From: Candidatus Epilinea brevis
GTDB taxonomy: Bacteria > Chloroflexota > Anaerolineae > Epilineales > Epilineaceae
DNA: 64,000 bases
Direction: 5' to 3'
Assembly (NCBI GenBank): GCA_016710785.1
Contig: JADJUE010000007.1
Location: 62,001-126,000 of the forward strand
Shown: positions 17,238-24,768 of the stretch, piece after piece
How positions within the stretch are numbered: position 1 is the first letter of the stretch
How the letters are laid out: each line of letters opens with the position of its first letter
Notes under the pieces: generated by a model
What the model was told of the DNA's origin: nothing
Database searches by the model: none
Seen by the model: the letters and a program-made list of their open reading frames with translations, nothing else
Translations under genes and position numbers: made by a program

Positions 17238-17435
17238 ATGACCAAGTCAATCCAGCGCTTCTGGCAGGACGAGAACGGCGCCGAGATGGTGGAATGGGCC
17301 ATCGTCACCGTCGTTCTGCTGGTGGCCACCACGCCGGTCTTGTTGCTGCTCAGGGACCAGATCATCGAGGCCACTCGGGGGATCCTGATGAATCTCCAGG
17401 AAGACCCGAAGGACGAGTGGGCTCCGGTGCCATGA
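17238..17435 (+). CDS. Flp-type pilin 2
   Basis: A 65-residue prepilin: leader MTKSIQRFWQDENG, predicted cleavage G|AEMVEW, hydrophobic helix AIVTVVLLVATTPVLLLL, short charged tail. As in pilin 1, Glu+5 is kept and Tyr+6 is Trp. GGGAGG at 17226-17231 fixes ATG 17238. The stop overlaps the start of the prepilin peptidase gene (ATGA), so pilin and peptidase are coupled. Confidence 0.85.
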   Translation: MTKSIQRFWQDENGAEMVEWAIVTVVLLVATTPVLLLLRDQIIEATRGILMNLQEDPKDEWAPVP

Positions 17436-18052
17436 CCGCTCTGGCTTCGTCGCTCGCCTGGACATTGGCAGTCACGCCACCGGACGGTTCACCGTCCTGG
17501 CGCTGGGCGGAACTGCTGGTCAAGGCAGCCCTCACCTTGTGGATGGTCTACATCTCCTATGGCGACCATATGCGCGGGCGCATCCCCAACCGCATGACGG
17601 CCCCGGTGTTCTTGGGGGTCGGGCTCTATCGCCTGGTAGAGGGCGTTCTGCATCTGGGCGACAAGGGCTGGCTGCAGGTCGTCGGCCTGCTGGTGGCCTG
17701 GTCGATCCTCTTCGGGATGTGGATGCTGCACTTCATGGGTGGCGGCGACGCCAAGTTCCTCATGGCTGTCTTTGCCCTGTTCCCGTCGATCGAATTCCTG
17801 GCCGTGCTGGCCTTCGGGCTGCTCATCATCATGATCCTGGTCCTGGCCGTGGAGGCCCTCCGTCAGCGCCCCTCGCTGGGGAAGGTCATCGAGGGATGGC
17901 GGGCTCGCTTGCTGACGGGGCAGTTCCTGCCCACAGAGGCTGAGCTGCAGACCCGTGGCCGCCGTTACGCATGGACCTTCGCCATCCCCGCCCTGATCTT
18001 CACGTGGATCTACTGGGAATGGCCCGCGGTGCCGTCCTGGTGGCCGCTGTGA
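17432..18052 (+). CDS. cpaA: Prepilin peptidase (CpaA/TadV, A24 family)
   Basis: A 206-residue polytopic membrane aspartic protease that cleaves pilin leaders. The two catalytic Asp motifs are visible: YGDHMRGRIPN (near residue 36, the usual D-x-x-x-x-x-I-P-N) and MGGGDAKFLMA (near 105). About five hydrophobic segments are present. It lacks the N-terminal methylase domain of PilD, as expected for TadV. Its position directly after a pilin supports the role. Confidence 0.92.
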   Translation: MTALASSLAWTLAVTPPDGSPSWRWAELLVKAALTLWMVYISYGDHMRGRIPNRMTAPVFLGVGLYRLVEGVLHLGDKGWLQVVGLLVAWSILFGMWMLHFMGGGDAKFLMAVFALFPSIEFLAVLAFGLLIIMILVLAVEALRQRPSLGKVIEGWRARLLTGQFLPTEAELQTRGRRYAWTFAIPALIFTWIYWEWPAVPSWWPL

Positions 18053-18112
18053 TCGGGCTTCCGGGCGGACTTGTCCGCTCCCTTGTACGCCTTGCGAACA
18101 GGTGGTGAATCT

Positions 18113-18643
18113 ATGAAGCATCATCCGAACCTATCTTTCCATCCATCCGGCCTCTGGTCGGCCCTGCGCGCCCTGGCGGCGCGCTTCACGGCCGATCGCA
18201 GCGGGGCCACCGCGGTGCAGGCCCTGCTCTTGACGCCCATCATCATCGTGGCCTTCTGGGGCGGCTTCTCGGTGTGGAAGGTGATCAAGATCCGCGACAG
18301 CCTGCATCACGGCACCTACCAGGCCGCACGCTTCCTGTCGTTCTACGGGCCGGAGGACCCCAACGAGGACCTCTGGACCGACATCGCCGAGAAGATCGTG
18401 ATCCAGGAGCTGCTCAACAACCCCTTCACGCCTAAAGAGGGGGGCAACATCTCGGTGGTGGACCTGACAGTCACGGTGGACCTGCTCAAGGACACACGTG
18501 AGTGCAAGGACCCGCTCACCGTGACCAGCAAGTACACGGTGCGGATGCTGCCGGTGGGCTCGCCGCAGGAGGGCGGCTACCTGGCCAACTTCGACGCCAT
18601 CACCCTTGAGGATGTGCGCAATGGGGAGGTCCTATGTCAATGA
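18113..18643 (+). CDS. TadE-like pseudopilin 1
   Basis: A 176-residue protein. After a basic N-terminus comes RSG|ATAVQALLLTPIIIVAFWGGF, a type-IV-pilin-like site and helix. The canonical Glu+5 is Gln. The rest (SLHHGTYQAARFLSFYG...) resembles the TadE/TadG pseudopilin domain. Start ATG 18113 with AGGTGG upstream. It overlaps the next gene by ten bases. Confidence 0.78.
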   Translation: MKHHPNLSFHPSGLWSALRALAARFTADRSGATAVQALLLTPIIIVAFWGGFSVWKVIKIRDSLHHGTYQAARFLSFYGPEDPNEDLWTDIAEKIVIQELLNNPFTPKEGGNISVVDLTVTVDLLKDTRECKDPLTVTSKYTVRMLPVGSPQEGGYLANFDAITLEDVRNGEVLCQ

Positions 18644-19368
18644 CAGAATGCCGCACCACCCTGGTGCGAAGCCGACGCCATCTGCGGCGTTGGTGGCGGG
18701 ACCGGCGCGGTGCCGCCCTGGTGCAGTTCATGGTGGTCCTGCCGGCCATGATCTTCCTGATCCTGAGCCTGGTCAGCCTCTTCGGCGTCATGGCCGTTCG
18801 TGATACGCTCTGCGAGGCCACGCATCAGGCGGGGCGCTACCTGCAGGTCGAAGGGCCGCAGTTCCCCACCGACGACCCGGCGTTCCAGTACCCCGTCGGT
18901 TGGGAGCGGATCGCCTGGCAGATCATCGACCAAGAGCTGGCCAGCCGCACGCTGACCAACCTGCGCCTGCAGACGGGTACGGACGAGGTGGATATCTGGC
19001 CTGACGATCCGCGGCGCTCGCCCTTGGATACCATCGAGCTGCAGACCGACCCGCAGATCGTCAACGACGCGCTCTTCTACGTCAAGGCCACCAAGGTCAT
19101 CACCATTCCCTACGGCGGCTGGTTGAAGCTGCCCAATCCGGACGCGCCGGACATGGAACTGCCGGCGGGGCAGATGCGGCTCTCCTGCCGCACGGGCGCT
19201 TTCTACGAGGGTCCGCCGATCGAGCCCACCCGCCAGTCCCGCGGCCCCAAGGTGCCCAACTCCTGCCGGCCGCCGATCCGGCGCTGCGCTCCCTGCCCCG
19301 GTTGCACGCAGACGCCGGTGCCCGGAGACGGCACGCCGACCGTTGAATGCCCGACATGCCGAAACTAG
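18634..19368 (+). CDS. TadE-like pseudopilin 2
   Basis: A 244-residue protein. The RRG|AALVQFMVVLPAMIFLILSL helix again has Gln at +5. The domain continues with DTLCEATHQAGRYLQ, close to the first and third copies. The C-terminus is Pro/Cys-rich (six Cys in CRPPIRRCAPCPGCTQ...CPTC), which is unusual and could be a metal- or disulfide-stabilised tail. GGGAGG five bases before ATG 18634 supports the start. Confidence 0.78.
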   Translation: MSMTECRTTLVRSRRHLRRWWRDRRGAALVQFMVVLPAMIFLILSLVSLFGVMAVRDTLCEATHQAGRYLQVEGPQFPTDDPAFQYPVGWERIAWQIIDQELASRTLTNLRLQTGTDEVDIWPDDPRRSPLDTIELQTDPQIVNDALFYVKATKVITIPYGGWLKLPNPDAPDMELPAGQMRLSCRTGAFYEGPPIEPTRQSRGPKVPNSCRPPIRRCAPCPGCTQTPVPGDGTPTVECPTCRN

Positions 19369-19390
19369 GCGGCGAAAGCGAGGCCACGTC

Positions 19391-20305
19391 ATGATCAGAT
19401 CTCACACCAAGCACCGGTTGCTTCGGCTGCTGATGCGAATAAGGCGCTGGCAGGCTGATGAACGCGGCACGTCCACGGTCACTACCGCCGTGACCCTTCC
19501 GCTCCTGTTGGTGATCCTATTCGGTACTTTCCATCTCTTTCGAGTGATGACCTTCAAGTGGGCCCTGGACCGTGGGGTATCGGAGGCCGCGCGTTACCTG
19601 GGTGAAGAGGCATCTTTCTGGGAGGATCGTCTGGAAGGCGGCCAGCCGCTCAGCATCGGACTGGATCCCAACAAGATCGAAGGCATCCCGCCGGCCAACT
19701 TCTACGACATCGAGGCCAAGCGCATCATCTTCAGCCGGCTCATGAACGTGGTCAATGTGGCCGACGATTTTGAGCGGGTCTATGTCTACGACGTCCTGAC
19801 CCGCACCCTGCAGGTCACGGTGACGGAGCCCGTGTTGTCCTACTTCAACGATACCTCAGCAGTGGGGGCGACGCAGCCCATTACCCAAGGTGCCACTCTG
19901 GACGAAGTCTGCCTGCGCCCGGGCGGTCGTGGCTACGACCGGAAGTACCAGGACTCCCAACAGTGGCGGCATTGGGAGAACATCCGCTTCCGGGTCTTCG
20001 CTACGGTGGACATGCCGGTGGTCTGGGTGCCCTTCCTGCCCTACACCACCACCACGAGGGTCAAGATGCACTTCTCCAACCGCTCGGTGGGCTATGTGGA
20101 ATGCGCCCGTTTCCGTGGTGAGCGTGAGAAGGCGGGCGAGGCCGGTTCTGGTTCCGACAAGACCTACCTCTATGGCCGCGAGGGACCGGCGCTGAACTAC
20201 CGCGTCCTGGCCACGCCCTACTTCCCCACGGTGACGCCGGCGCCGACGAACACGCCGCTGCCTACCTTCACCCCGCCACCGCCGACGGTGACGGCGACGC
20301 CCTGA
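19391..20305 (+). CDS. TadE/TadG-like pseudopilin 3
   Basis: A 304-residue protein with a basic N-terminus, ERG|TSTVTTAVTLPLLLVILFGTF (Thr at +5) and the shared VSEAARYLG motif. A larger extracellular domain follows, ending in a Pro/Thr-rich tail (TVTPAPTNTPLPTFTPPPP in part) like those of other secreted proteins in this window. GAGG upstream supports ATG 19391. Last gene of the Tad operon. Confidence 0.78.
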   Translation: MIRSHTKHRLLRLLMRIRRWQADERGTSTVTTAVTLPLLLVILFGTFHLFRVMTFKWALDRGVSEAARYLGEEASFWEDRLEGGQPLSIGLDPNKIEGIPPANFYDIEAKRIIFSRLMNVVNVADDFERVYVYDVLTRTLQVTVTEPVLSYFNDTSAVGATQPITQGATLDEVCLRPGGRGYDRKYQDSQQWRHWENIRFRVFATVDMPVVWVPFLPYTTTTRVKMHFSNRSVGYVECARFRGEREKAGEAGSGSDKTYLYGREGPALNYRVLATPYFPTVTPAPTNTPLPTFTPPPPTVTATP

Positions 20306-20311
20306 ACCGAT

Positions 20312-20340
20312 CGGCCGCACGGCGCAAAGCCGTGCGGCCG
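20312..20340 (+). terminator. Hairpin ending the Tad operon
   Basis: A perfect 12-base-pair stem CGGCCGCACGGC/GCCGTGCGGCCG with a five-base loop lies seven bases after the stop codon. No T-run follows, so it is either a weak intrinsic terminator or a 3' stabilising hairpin. It is followed by the large palindrome at 20363-20416. Confidence 0.6.
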
Positions 20341-20362
20341 TCAGCGAACTTCATCGCCGCAA

Positions 20363-20416
20363 GCGCAGGACCGGCGTAGGGGCACGGCATGCCGTGCCCC
20401 TGCGCCGGTCCTGCGC
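20363..20416. repeat. 54-bp near-perfect palindrome (REP-like)
   Basis: Arms GCGCAGGACCGGCG... fold on a GGGGCACGGCATGCCGTGCCCC core, with a single T/G mismatch in 27 pairs. The core is identical to that of the rplL terminator palindrome (4985-5022). Interspersed palindromes of this GTAGGGGCA type are, from memory, common between genes in Chloroflexota-like genomes. It may act as a bidirectional terminator between the Tad operon and the PhzF-like gene. Confidence 0.85.
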
Positions 20417-20443
20417 CCCACCGTAGTTCGGGAGACCGCATCC

Positions 20444-21382
20444 GTGCGCAAGGTTCGCTTCATCCAAGCCGACGTCTTCAGCGACAGCCCCTTCGGCGGC
20501 AACCCGGTGGTGGTCGTCCCGGAAGCAGAGGGCATGACCAGCGAGGAGATGCAGGCCTTGGCGCGCGGCATGAGCTTCGCCGAGACGGCCTTCATCACCG
20601 CCCCCACCGTGGACGGCGCGGCCTTTGCCGTCCGCTGCTTCTCGCCCACCACGGAATTGGCCTACAGCGGACACCAACTGCTCGGCGCCAGCTTCGTGAT
20701 GGTGACCGAAGGCCGCGTGGATCTGAAGGAGGGCCGGGCTGAGCTGCCGGTGCAGGTTGGCAAGGGGCTCTGCCATGTGGAGGTCAACCGCGATGCCGCC
20801 CGTGACATCACGCGCGTCACGGCGACCGAGCGGCCGGCGAGCTTCCTGGGGGTCGTGGAGGACCGCGAGGCGGTGGCGGCCGCGCTCAGCGTGGATCCGG
20901 CCGCCATCCAGGTGGATGCCTGGCCCGTGGAGCAGGTGCGCATGGACCTGACCTGCCTCATCGTGCCGGTGCGTGATCTGCCGACGATGCGCCTCCTCCT
21001 GCCGGCCAAGGGGGCTCTGGATGCGCTCCTCAACAGCTATGGCGCCGCTCTGGCCCTGGCCTTCTGCCGCGACACCCTCTCGCCCATGAACGACGTTCAT
21101 GTGCGGGTCTTCGCCCTGCCCCTGGGCATCGACGAAGACCCCGCGACCGGCAGCGCCAACGCGGCCCTGGCGGCCTACCTGCACCGTCATGGCGCCTTGA
21201 CGATGGACGCCGCCCTCGGTCGACGGTCGGCCGGCGGTCTCATCCTGCTGCGCAGCGAGCAGGGCTCAGAGATGGGACGGCCGTCGGTGATCGAGCTGGA
21301 GCTCGACCCCGGCTCCCAGCCGCCCCTGGTGCGGGTCGGTGGCCGGGTGCAGCGCAGCGTCGAGGGCTCGGTCTACTACTGA
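20444..21382 (+). CDS. PhzF-family isomerase/epimerase-like protein
   Basis: A 312-residue protein of the PhzF/diaminopimelate-epimerase-like fold. The N-terminal QADVFSDSPFGGNPVVVV, the SFAETAFI segment with the conserved catalytic Glu, and the C-terminal DEDPATGSANAAL motif are all family signatures. Most members have unknown substrates; phenazine genes are absent here, so a phenazine role is not implied. It starts at GTG 20444. It stands alone between the large palindrome and repeat copy B. Confidence 0.9.
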   Translation: MRKVRFIQADVFSDSPFGGNPVVVVPEAEGMTSEEMQALARGMSFAETAFITAPTVDGAAFAVRCFSPTTELAYSGHQLLGASFVMVTEGRVDLKEGRAELPVQVGKGLCHVEVNRDAARDITRVTATERPASFLGVVEDREAVAAALSVDPAAIQVDAWPVEQVRMDLTCLIVPVRDLPTMRLLLPAKGALDALLNSYGAALALAFCRDTLSPMNDVHVRVFALPLGIDEDPATGSANAALAAYLHRHGALTMDAALGRRSAGGLILLRSEQGSEMGRPSVIELELDPGSQPPLVRVGGRVQRSVEGSVYY

Positions 21383-21390
21383 GTCGCTGC

Positions 21391-21462
21391 TATGAAAATG
21401 CGTCGCGCTCCAGCCGCAGTTTCATGCTCTGGCGGGTGTGTTTGCCGCACATGCGCGACTAT
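21391..21462 (-). repeat. Dispersed ~72-bp intergenic repeat, copy B
   Basis: Reverse-complement match to 5031-5103 with only a few differences, including one short indel near the ATGAAAA end. It lies in the 140-base gap between the PhzF-like gene and hutI. The two copies flank a 16-kb segment in inverted orientation, which could permit inversion of the STAND-Tad region. Confidence 0.8.
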
Positions 21463-21522
21463 GGCGCAAGCCGTGGCGGCCGACCTCGCTGAAATGGCGG
21501 ACCGCCCGCGATGGAGGACAGC

Positions 21523-22827
21523 ATGGCCACACCTTCCCGCCGCATCCTGATCGATCATGCGCGGCTGGTCACCGTCGCCGGCGGCGACGGGCCGCTTGCC
21601 GGCCCGCGCCAGGGCCGTGTGGGCCTGGTCGTCGACGGTGCGCTGGCCGTGGAGGCGGGGCGCATCCTGGCCGCCGGACCGCGCGAGGACGTGCTGCGAC
21701 AGGTGACGTCCGCCTGGGGCGCAGCGGCGGAGCGGGAGCAGATCGACGCCGACGGGCGGGTGGTCATGCCCGGTCTGGTCGACGCCCACAGCCATCCCGT
21801 CTGGGCCGGAAGCCGCGTGGCAGAGCTGGAGCTGCGCATCCGCGGCGCCGGCTACGTGGAGATCATGGAAGCCGGCGGCGGCATCGCCAGCACCGTGCGG
21901 GCCACGCGCGACGCCACCGACGAGGCCCTCCTGGCCGACCTTCTCACGCGCTTGGACCAGCTGATGGACCACGGCGTGACCACGCTGGAGGCCAAGAGCG
22001 GCTACGGGCTGTCCACCGCTGAGGAGCTGCGGCACCTGCGCGTGCTGGCCCAGGCCGCGGCGCGCCATCCCATGCGCATCGTCCCCACCTTCCTCGGAGC
22101 GCATGCCGTGCCCGATGAGTTCCGCGGGCGGGACGAGGCCTACGTGGACCTGGTGGTGGAGGAGATGCTGCCGGCGGTGGCCGCCGCATTTCCCGGTGCT
22201 TTCTGCGATGCCTTCTGTGACCTGGGCGCCTTCAGCCTGGCGCAGACCGAGCGCGTGCTGAACGCGGCGCGTGCCTTGGGTCTGCCGCTCAAGGTGCATG
22301 CCGACGAATTCGGGCATCTGGGCTGCGCCGAGCTGGCTGCGCGGCTGGGCGCCGTCAGCGCCGACCATTGCATCGTCACCAGCCCCGCGGACATGGATGC
22401 CATGGCGCGGTCAGGGACCGTGGCCGTGCTGCTGCCGGGAACCACTTTGGGGCTGGGCTCCCTCCACTTCGCGCCGGCGCGGGAGCTGCTGCTGCACGGT
22501 GTGCCGCTGGCCCTGGGCACCGACCTGAACCCGGGCACCTGCCCCTGCCCTGACCTGCCGCTGATCATGGCCATGGCTGCGCGCTACCTGAAGCTGACGC
22601 CCGACGAGGTGTTGGTGGCGGCGACGCGCAATGCCGCCTACGCCAGCGGCCGTGGTGCCGTGGCCGGCCGGCTGGAAGCGGGCTTCGCGGCCGACCTGCT
22701 GCTGCTGGAGGCCCAGGACCATCGCGAGCTGTGTTACGCCTTCGGCCAGACGCCGCGGATGCAGGTGATGGTCGGCGGCATCTGGACGCGCCAGACCAGG
22801 GCTCTGGCAATCGAAGGGGCTCGGTGA
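21523..22827 (+). CDS. hutI: Imidazolonepropionase
   Basis: A 434-residue amidohydrolase that converts imidazolonepropionate to formiminoglutamate in histidine breakdown. Visible signatures: metal-binding VDAHSHPVWAGSR, EAKSGYGLSTAEELRHLRV, HADEFGHLGCAELAARLGAVSADH (shown in parts) and GTDLNPGTCPCPDLPLIM. GGAGGA at 21513-21518 places the start at ATG 21523 rather than ATG 21511. No other hut gene is present in the window, so the pathway is dispersed or partial. Confidence 0.95.
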   Translation: MATPSRRILIDHARLVTVAGGDGPLAGPRQGRVGLVVDGALAVEAGRILAAGPREDVLRQVTSAWGAAAEREQIDADGRVVMPGLVDAHSHPVWAGSRVAELELRIRGAGYVEIMEAGGGIASTVRATRDATDEALLADLLTRLDQLMDHGVTTLEAKSGYGLSTAEELRHLRVLAQAAARHPMRIVPTFLGAHAVPDEFRGRDEAYVDLVVEEMLPAVAAAFPGAFCDAFCDLGAFSLAQTERVLNAARALGLPLKVHADEFGHLGCAELAARLGAVSADHCIVTSPADMDAMARSGTVAVLLPGTTLGLGSLHFAPARELLLHGVPLALGTDLNPGTCPCPDLPLIMAMAARYLKLTPDEVLVAATRNAAYASGRGAVAGRLEAGFAADLLLLEAQDHRELCYAFGQTPRMQVMVGGIWTRQTRALAIEGAR

Positions 22828-22886
22828 CGCCACCTGTAGGCGCCGCGGCCTGGACCCAGGCAGCCGCGAACCCCCTTCCGTGCGGA

Positions 22887-23006
22887 CTATTGGGTGAACA
22901 GCACCACGAAGGAACTGATGACCATGCTGACGGCCACCAGCAGGCCGACGACGATCATGATCTTCTCGTTGCGGGTGCGCTTGCGGGGCTTGGAACCGCG
23001 GGCCAT
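22887..23006 (-). CDS. 39-residue small membrane protein
   Basis: A minus-strand ORF: MARGSKPRKRTRNEKIMIVV..., a basic N-terminus (KPRKRTRNEK) followed by a single 20-plus-residue hydrophobic helix (GLLVAVSMVISSFVVLF). AGGAG six bases before the ATG is a good ribosome-binding site. It trails the isoprenoid operon by 80 bases. Positive-inside topology predicts an N-in, single-pass peptide. No family recognised with certainty; I have the impression that similar short basic/hydrophobic proteins occur in Chloroflexota. Confidence 0.7.
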   Translation of the reverse strand: MARGSKPRKRTRNEKIMIVVGLLVAVSMVISSFVVLFTQ

Positions 23007-23085
23007 GGCTTACTCTCCTGAACAGGCCGTGGTGGACAAGGGTGCCGACGAGGACAAGACCTCGGCAACCCCCGGATTATAGCCC

Positions 23086-24075
23086 TCAGGGGGCGCCAGG
23101 GTCGAAATCCGTGCCGCTGCCCGATTCGGGGCCGCTGCGGAGGTCTCCCTCCGGCGGGCGGAAGGCCGGGTCGCCCAGATGGGCCGGGTCGACGCCTTCC
23201 GGCAATCGGGTCATGGCCAGGCGCTGCTGCGAGATCGCGGAGAAGGCCACCAGGGAGGCGAACACCGCCGCCAGCACCAGAAATTCCAGGGCGACGCGCC
23301 GGGACAACCGGCCGGCCAGATGTTGCTGGCAGAGGCCGCAGAGGGTGTAGAAGACCAACAGCAGGAAGGCGCCGCCGTACAAGGCTCTGAGCCCCAAGGC
23401 GTTGAGCGGCCACGAGATCTGGCCTGCGACCACGGCGATGATGCCGGCGTACAGCCAGGTGGTGCCCAGATGGGCCTCCGTGGAGCGCAACAGCTCCAGG
23501 GCCAGTGGGAAGGTGACCAGAATGATACCGGTGGAGCCCAGCAGGCTGCGCCATTGGGCCCCGTAGATGGAGGCGTAGAGGGCGAAGGCGGCAGCGTAGG
23601 TGGCCAGGTTCAAGCTCAGGCGGGCTACCCGGTAATACGGCCGGTCCACGTGCACCGTGCCACATTCGGCGACCACGACGACCGCCAGCAATGCGCTGAG
23701 CAGGACCAAGGTCACCACCCATTCGCCGCCCTGACCGAACTGCCGCGGCAGGAGGCCCACCCCGGCCAGGGTCACCAGGCCCGGCAGCACCCAGAAGGTG
23801 CTGGAGTAGCGCAGATCCAAGGGCCCGTCGCCCACCATGCGGCGCACCAGGCTGTCCATTCCCAGGGCGGTCAGGGCGATGAGGAGCAGGGCGGCCAGGC
23901 CGCGAATGCCGATAGGGATGCTCAGGGCTGAACCCAGCACCTCGGTGCTGAAGACGCGCTCCGGATAATGACCGATGGACAGCAGGGCCACGCCCGACAT
24001 CACCAGGCAGACCAAGGTCAGGATCTGATCGCCGGGAATCTTCCAGTCGCGGGCCACCGGCGGTGGGGCGTTCAT
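23086..24075 (-). CDS. Multi-pass membrane protein of unknown function
   Basis: A 329-residue protein with about eight to nine hydrophobic segments, a short polar N-terminus and a Pro/Gly/Asp-rich C-terminal tail (about 295-329). A central hydrophilic loop carries CGTVHVDRPYYRVARLSLN. No catalytic motif is recognisable. Its ATG overlaps the stop of the flavin reductase gene (ATGA), so they are co-translated in the isoprenoid operon. Confidence 0.75.
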   Translation of the reverse strand: MNAPPPVARDWKIPGDQILTLVCLVMSGVALLSIGHYPERVFSTEVLGSALSIPIGIRGLAALLLIALTALGMDSLVRRMVGDGPLDLRYSSTFWVLPGLVTLAGVGLLPRQFGQGGEWVVTLVLLSALLAVVVVAECGTVHVDRPYYRVARLSLNLATYAAAFALYASIYGAQWRSLLGSTGIILVTFPLALELLRSTEAHLGTTWLYAGIIAVVAGQISWPLNALGLRALYGGAFLLLVFYTLCGLCQQHLAGRLSRRVALEFLVLAAVFASLVAFSAISQQRLAMTRLPEGVDPAHLGDPAFRPPEGDLRSGPESGSGTDFDPGAP

Positions 24076-24746
24076 GGGCGGCTCTCGGTCAGGGGGGGAT
24101 GCTCAGCCAAGGGATGCTGGGGCAGGAGCTGCCGCCAATCCGGAATCTGGAGGGCGAAGGGATCCTGGGCCACGGCGTAGAACGGCCCGCCCATCCGCGC
24201 CACGGCCTGGATGCCGGCTTGATCCACCTTGTAGCTTGAATCCAACAGGTCTTCGCGAATATGCCACATGAGGATCTGCGCCACGAAGAGGGTGCTGACG
24301 CGCGGCGCCGCGCCCAGATCCAAGGCGTGCATGACCCGGCATTCGATCTGGATGGGCGAGTCCGCCACGCGGGGCGGGCGCACCTTGACCGAGGGCAGCA
24401 AAGCCACCCCGGCCACATCCGGCTCGCTGACGTCCGGGGGAAAGTCCGCGGCGGTGATGTTCATGGCCGGCAGTAAGGCCCGAGTGACGATGTTGACCAC
24501 GAACTCGCCGCTGGCGGCGATGTTGGCCCGGCTGTCCTTGGGGCGGCCGGCGCGGCTGCCGATGCTGAGGGCCAGGGCCGGAACGTAGCTGTGGCAGGCC
24601 ATGAAGTAGGAGAAGGGCGCCAGGTTCACCAGGCCTTCCTCGTCCACCGAGCTGGTCCAGGCGATCGGACGCGGCACGACGGTGCCGATGGTGAGCTTGT
24701 GACAGGCCTCGGGGCTGAGCGCCGCCGGGTCCAAGGCGATATGCAT
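24072..24746 (-). CDS. Flavin reductase-like FMN-binding protein
   Basis: A 224-residue protein of the DIM6/NTAB flavin-reductase-like family. TVVPRPIAWTSSVDEEGLVNLAPFSYF is the hallmark FMN-binding start, and SRANIAASGEFVVNIVT the usual mid segment. Reduced-flavin supply or oxidoreduction is the family role; the substrate cannot be told. It begins 22 bases after the decarboxylase gene in the same operon and overlaps the next gene. Confidence 0.88.
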   Translation of the reverse strand: MHIALDPAALSPEACHKLTIGTVVPRPIAWTSSVDEEGLVNLAPFSYFMACHSYVPALALSIGSRAGRPKDSRANIAASGEFVVNIVTRALLPAMNITAADFPPDVSEPDVAGVALLPSVKVRPPRVADSPIQIECRVMHALDLGAAPRVSTLFVAQILMWHIREDLLDSSYKVDQAGIQAVARMGGPFYAVAQDPFALQIPDWRQLLPQHPLAEHPPLTESRP

Positions 24747-24768
24747 GGCTGCTTCTCTCGGCTCGGCT

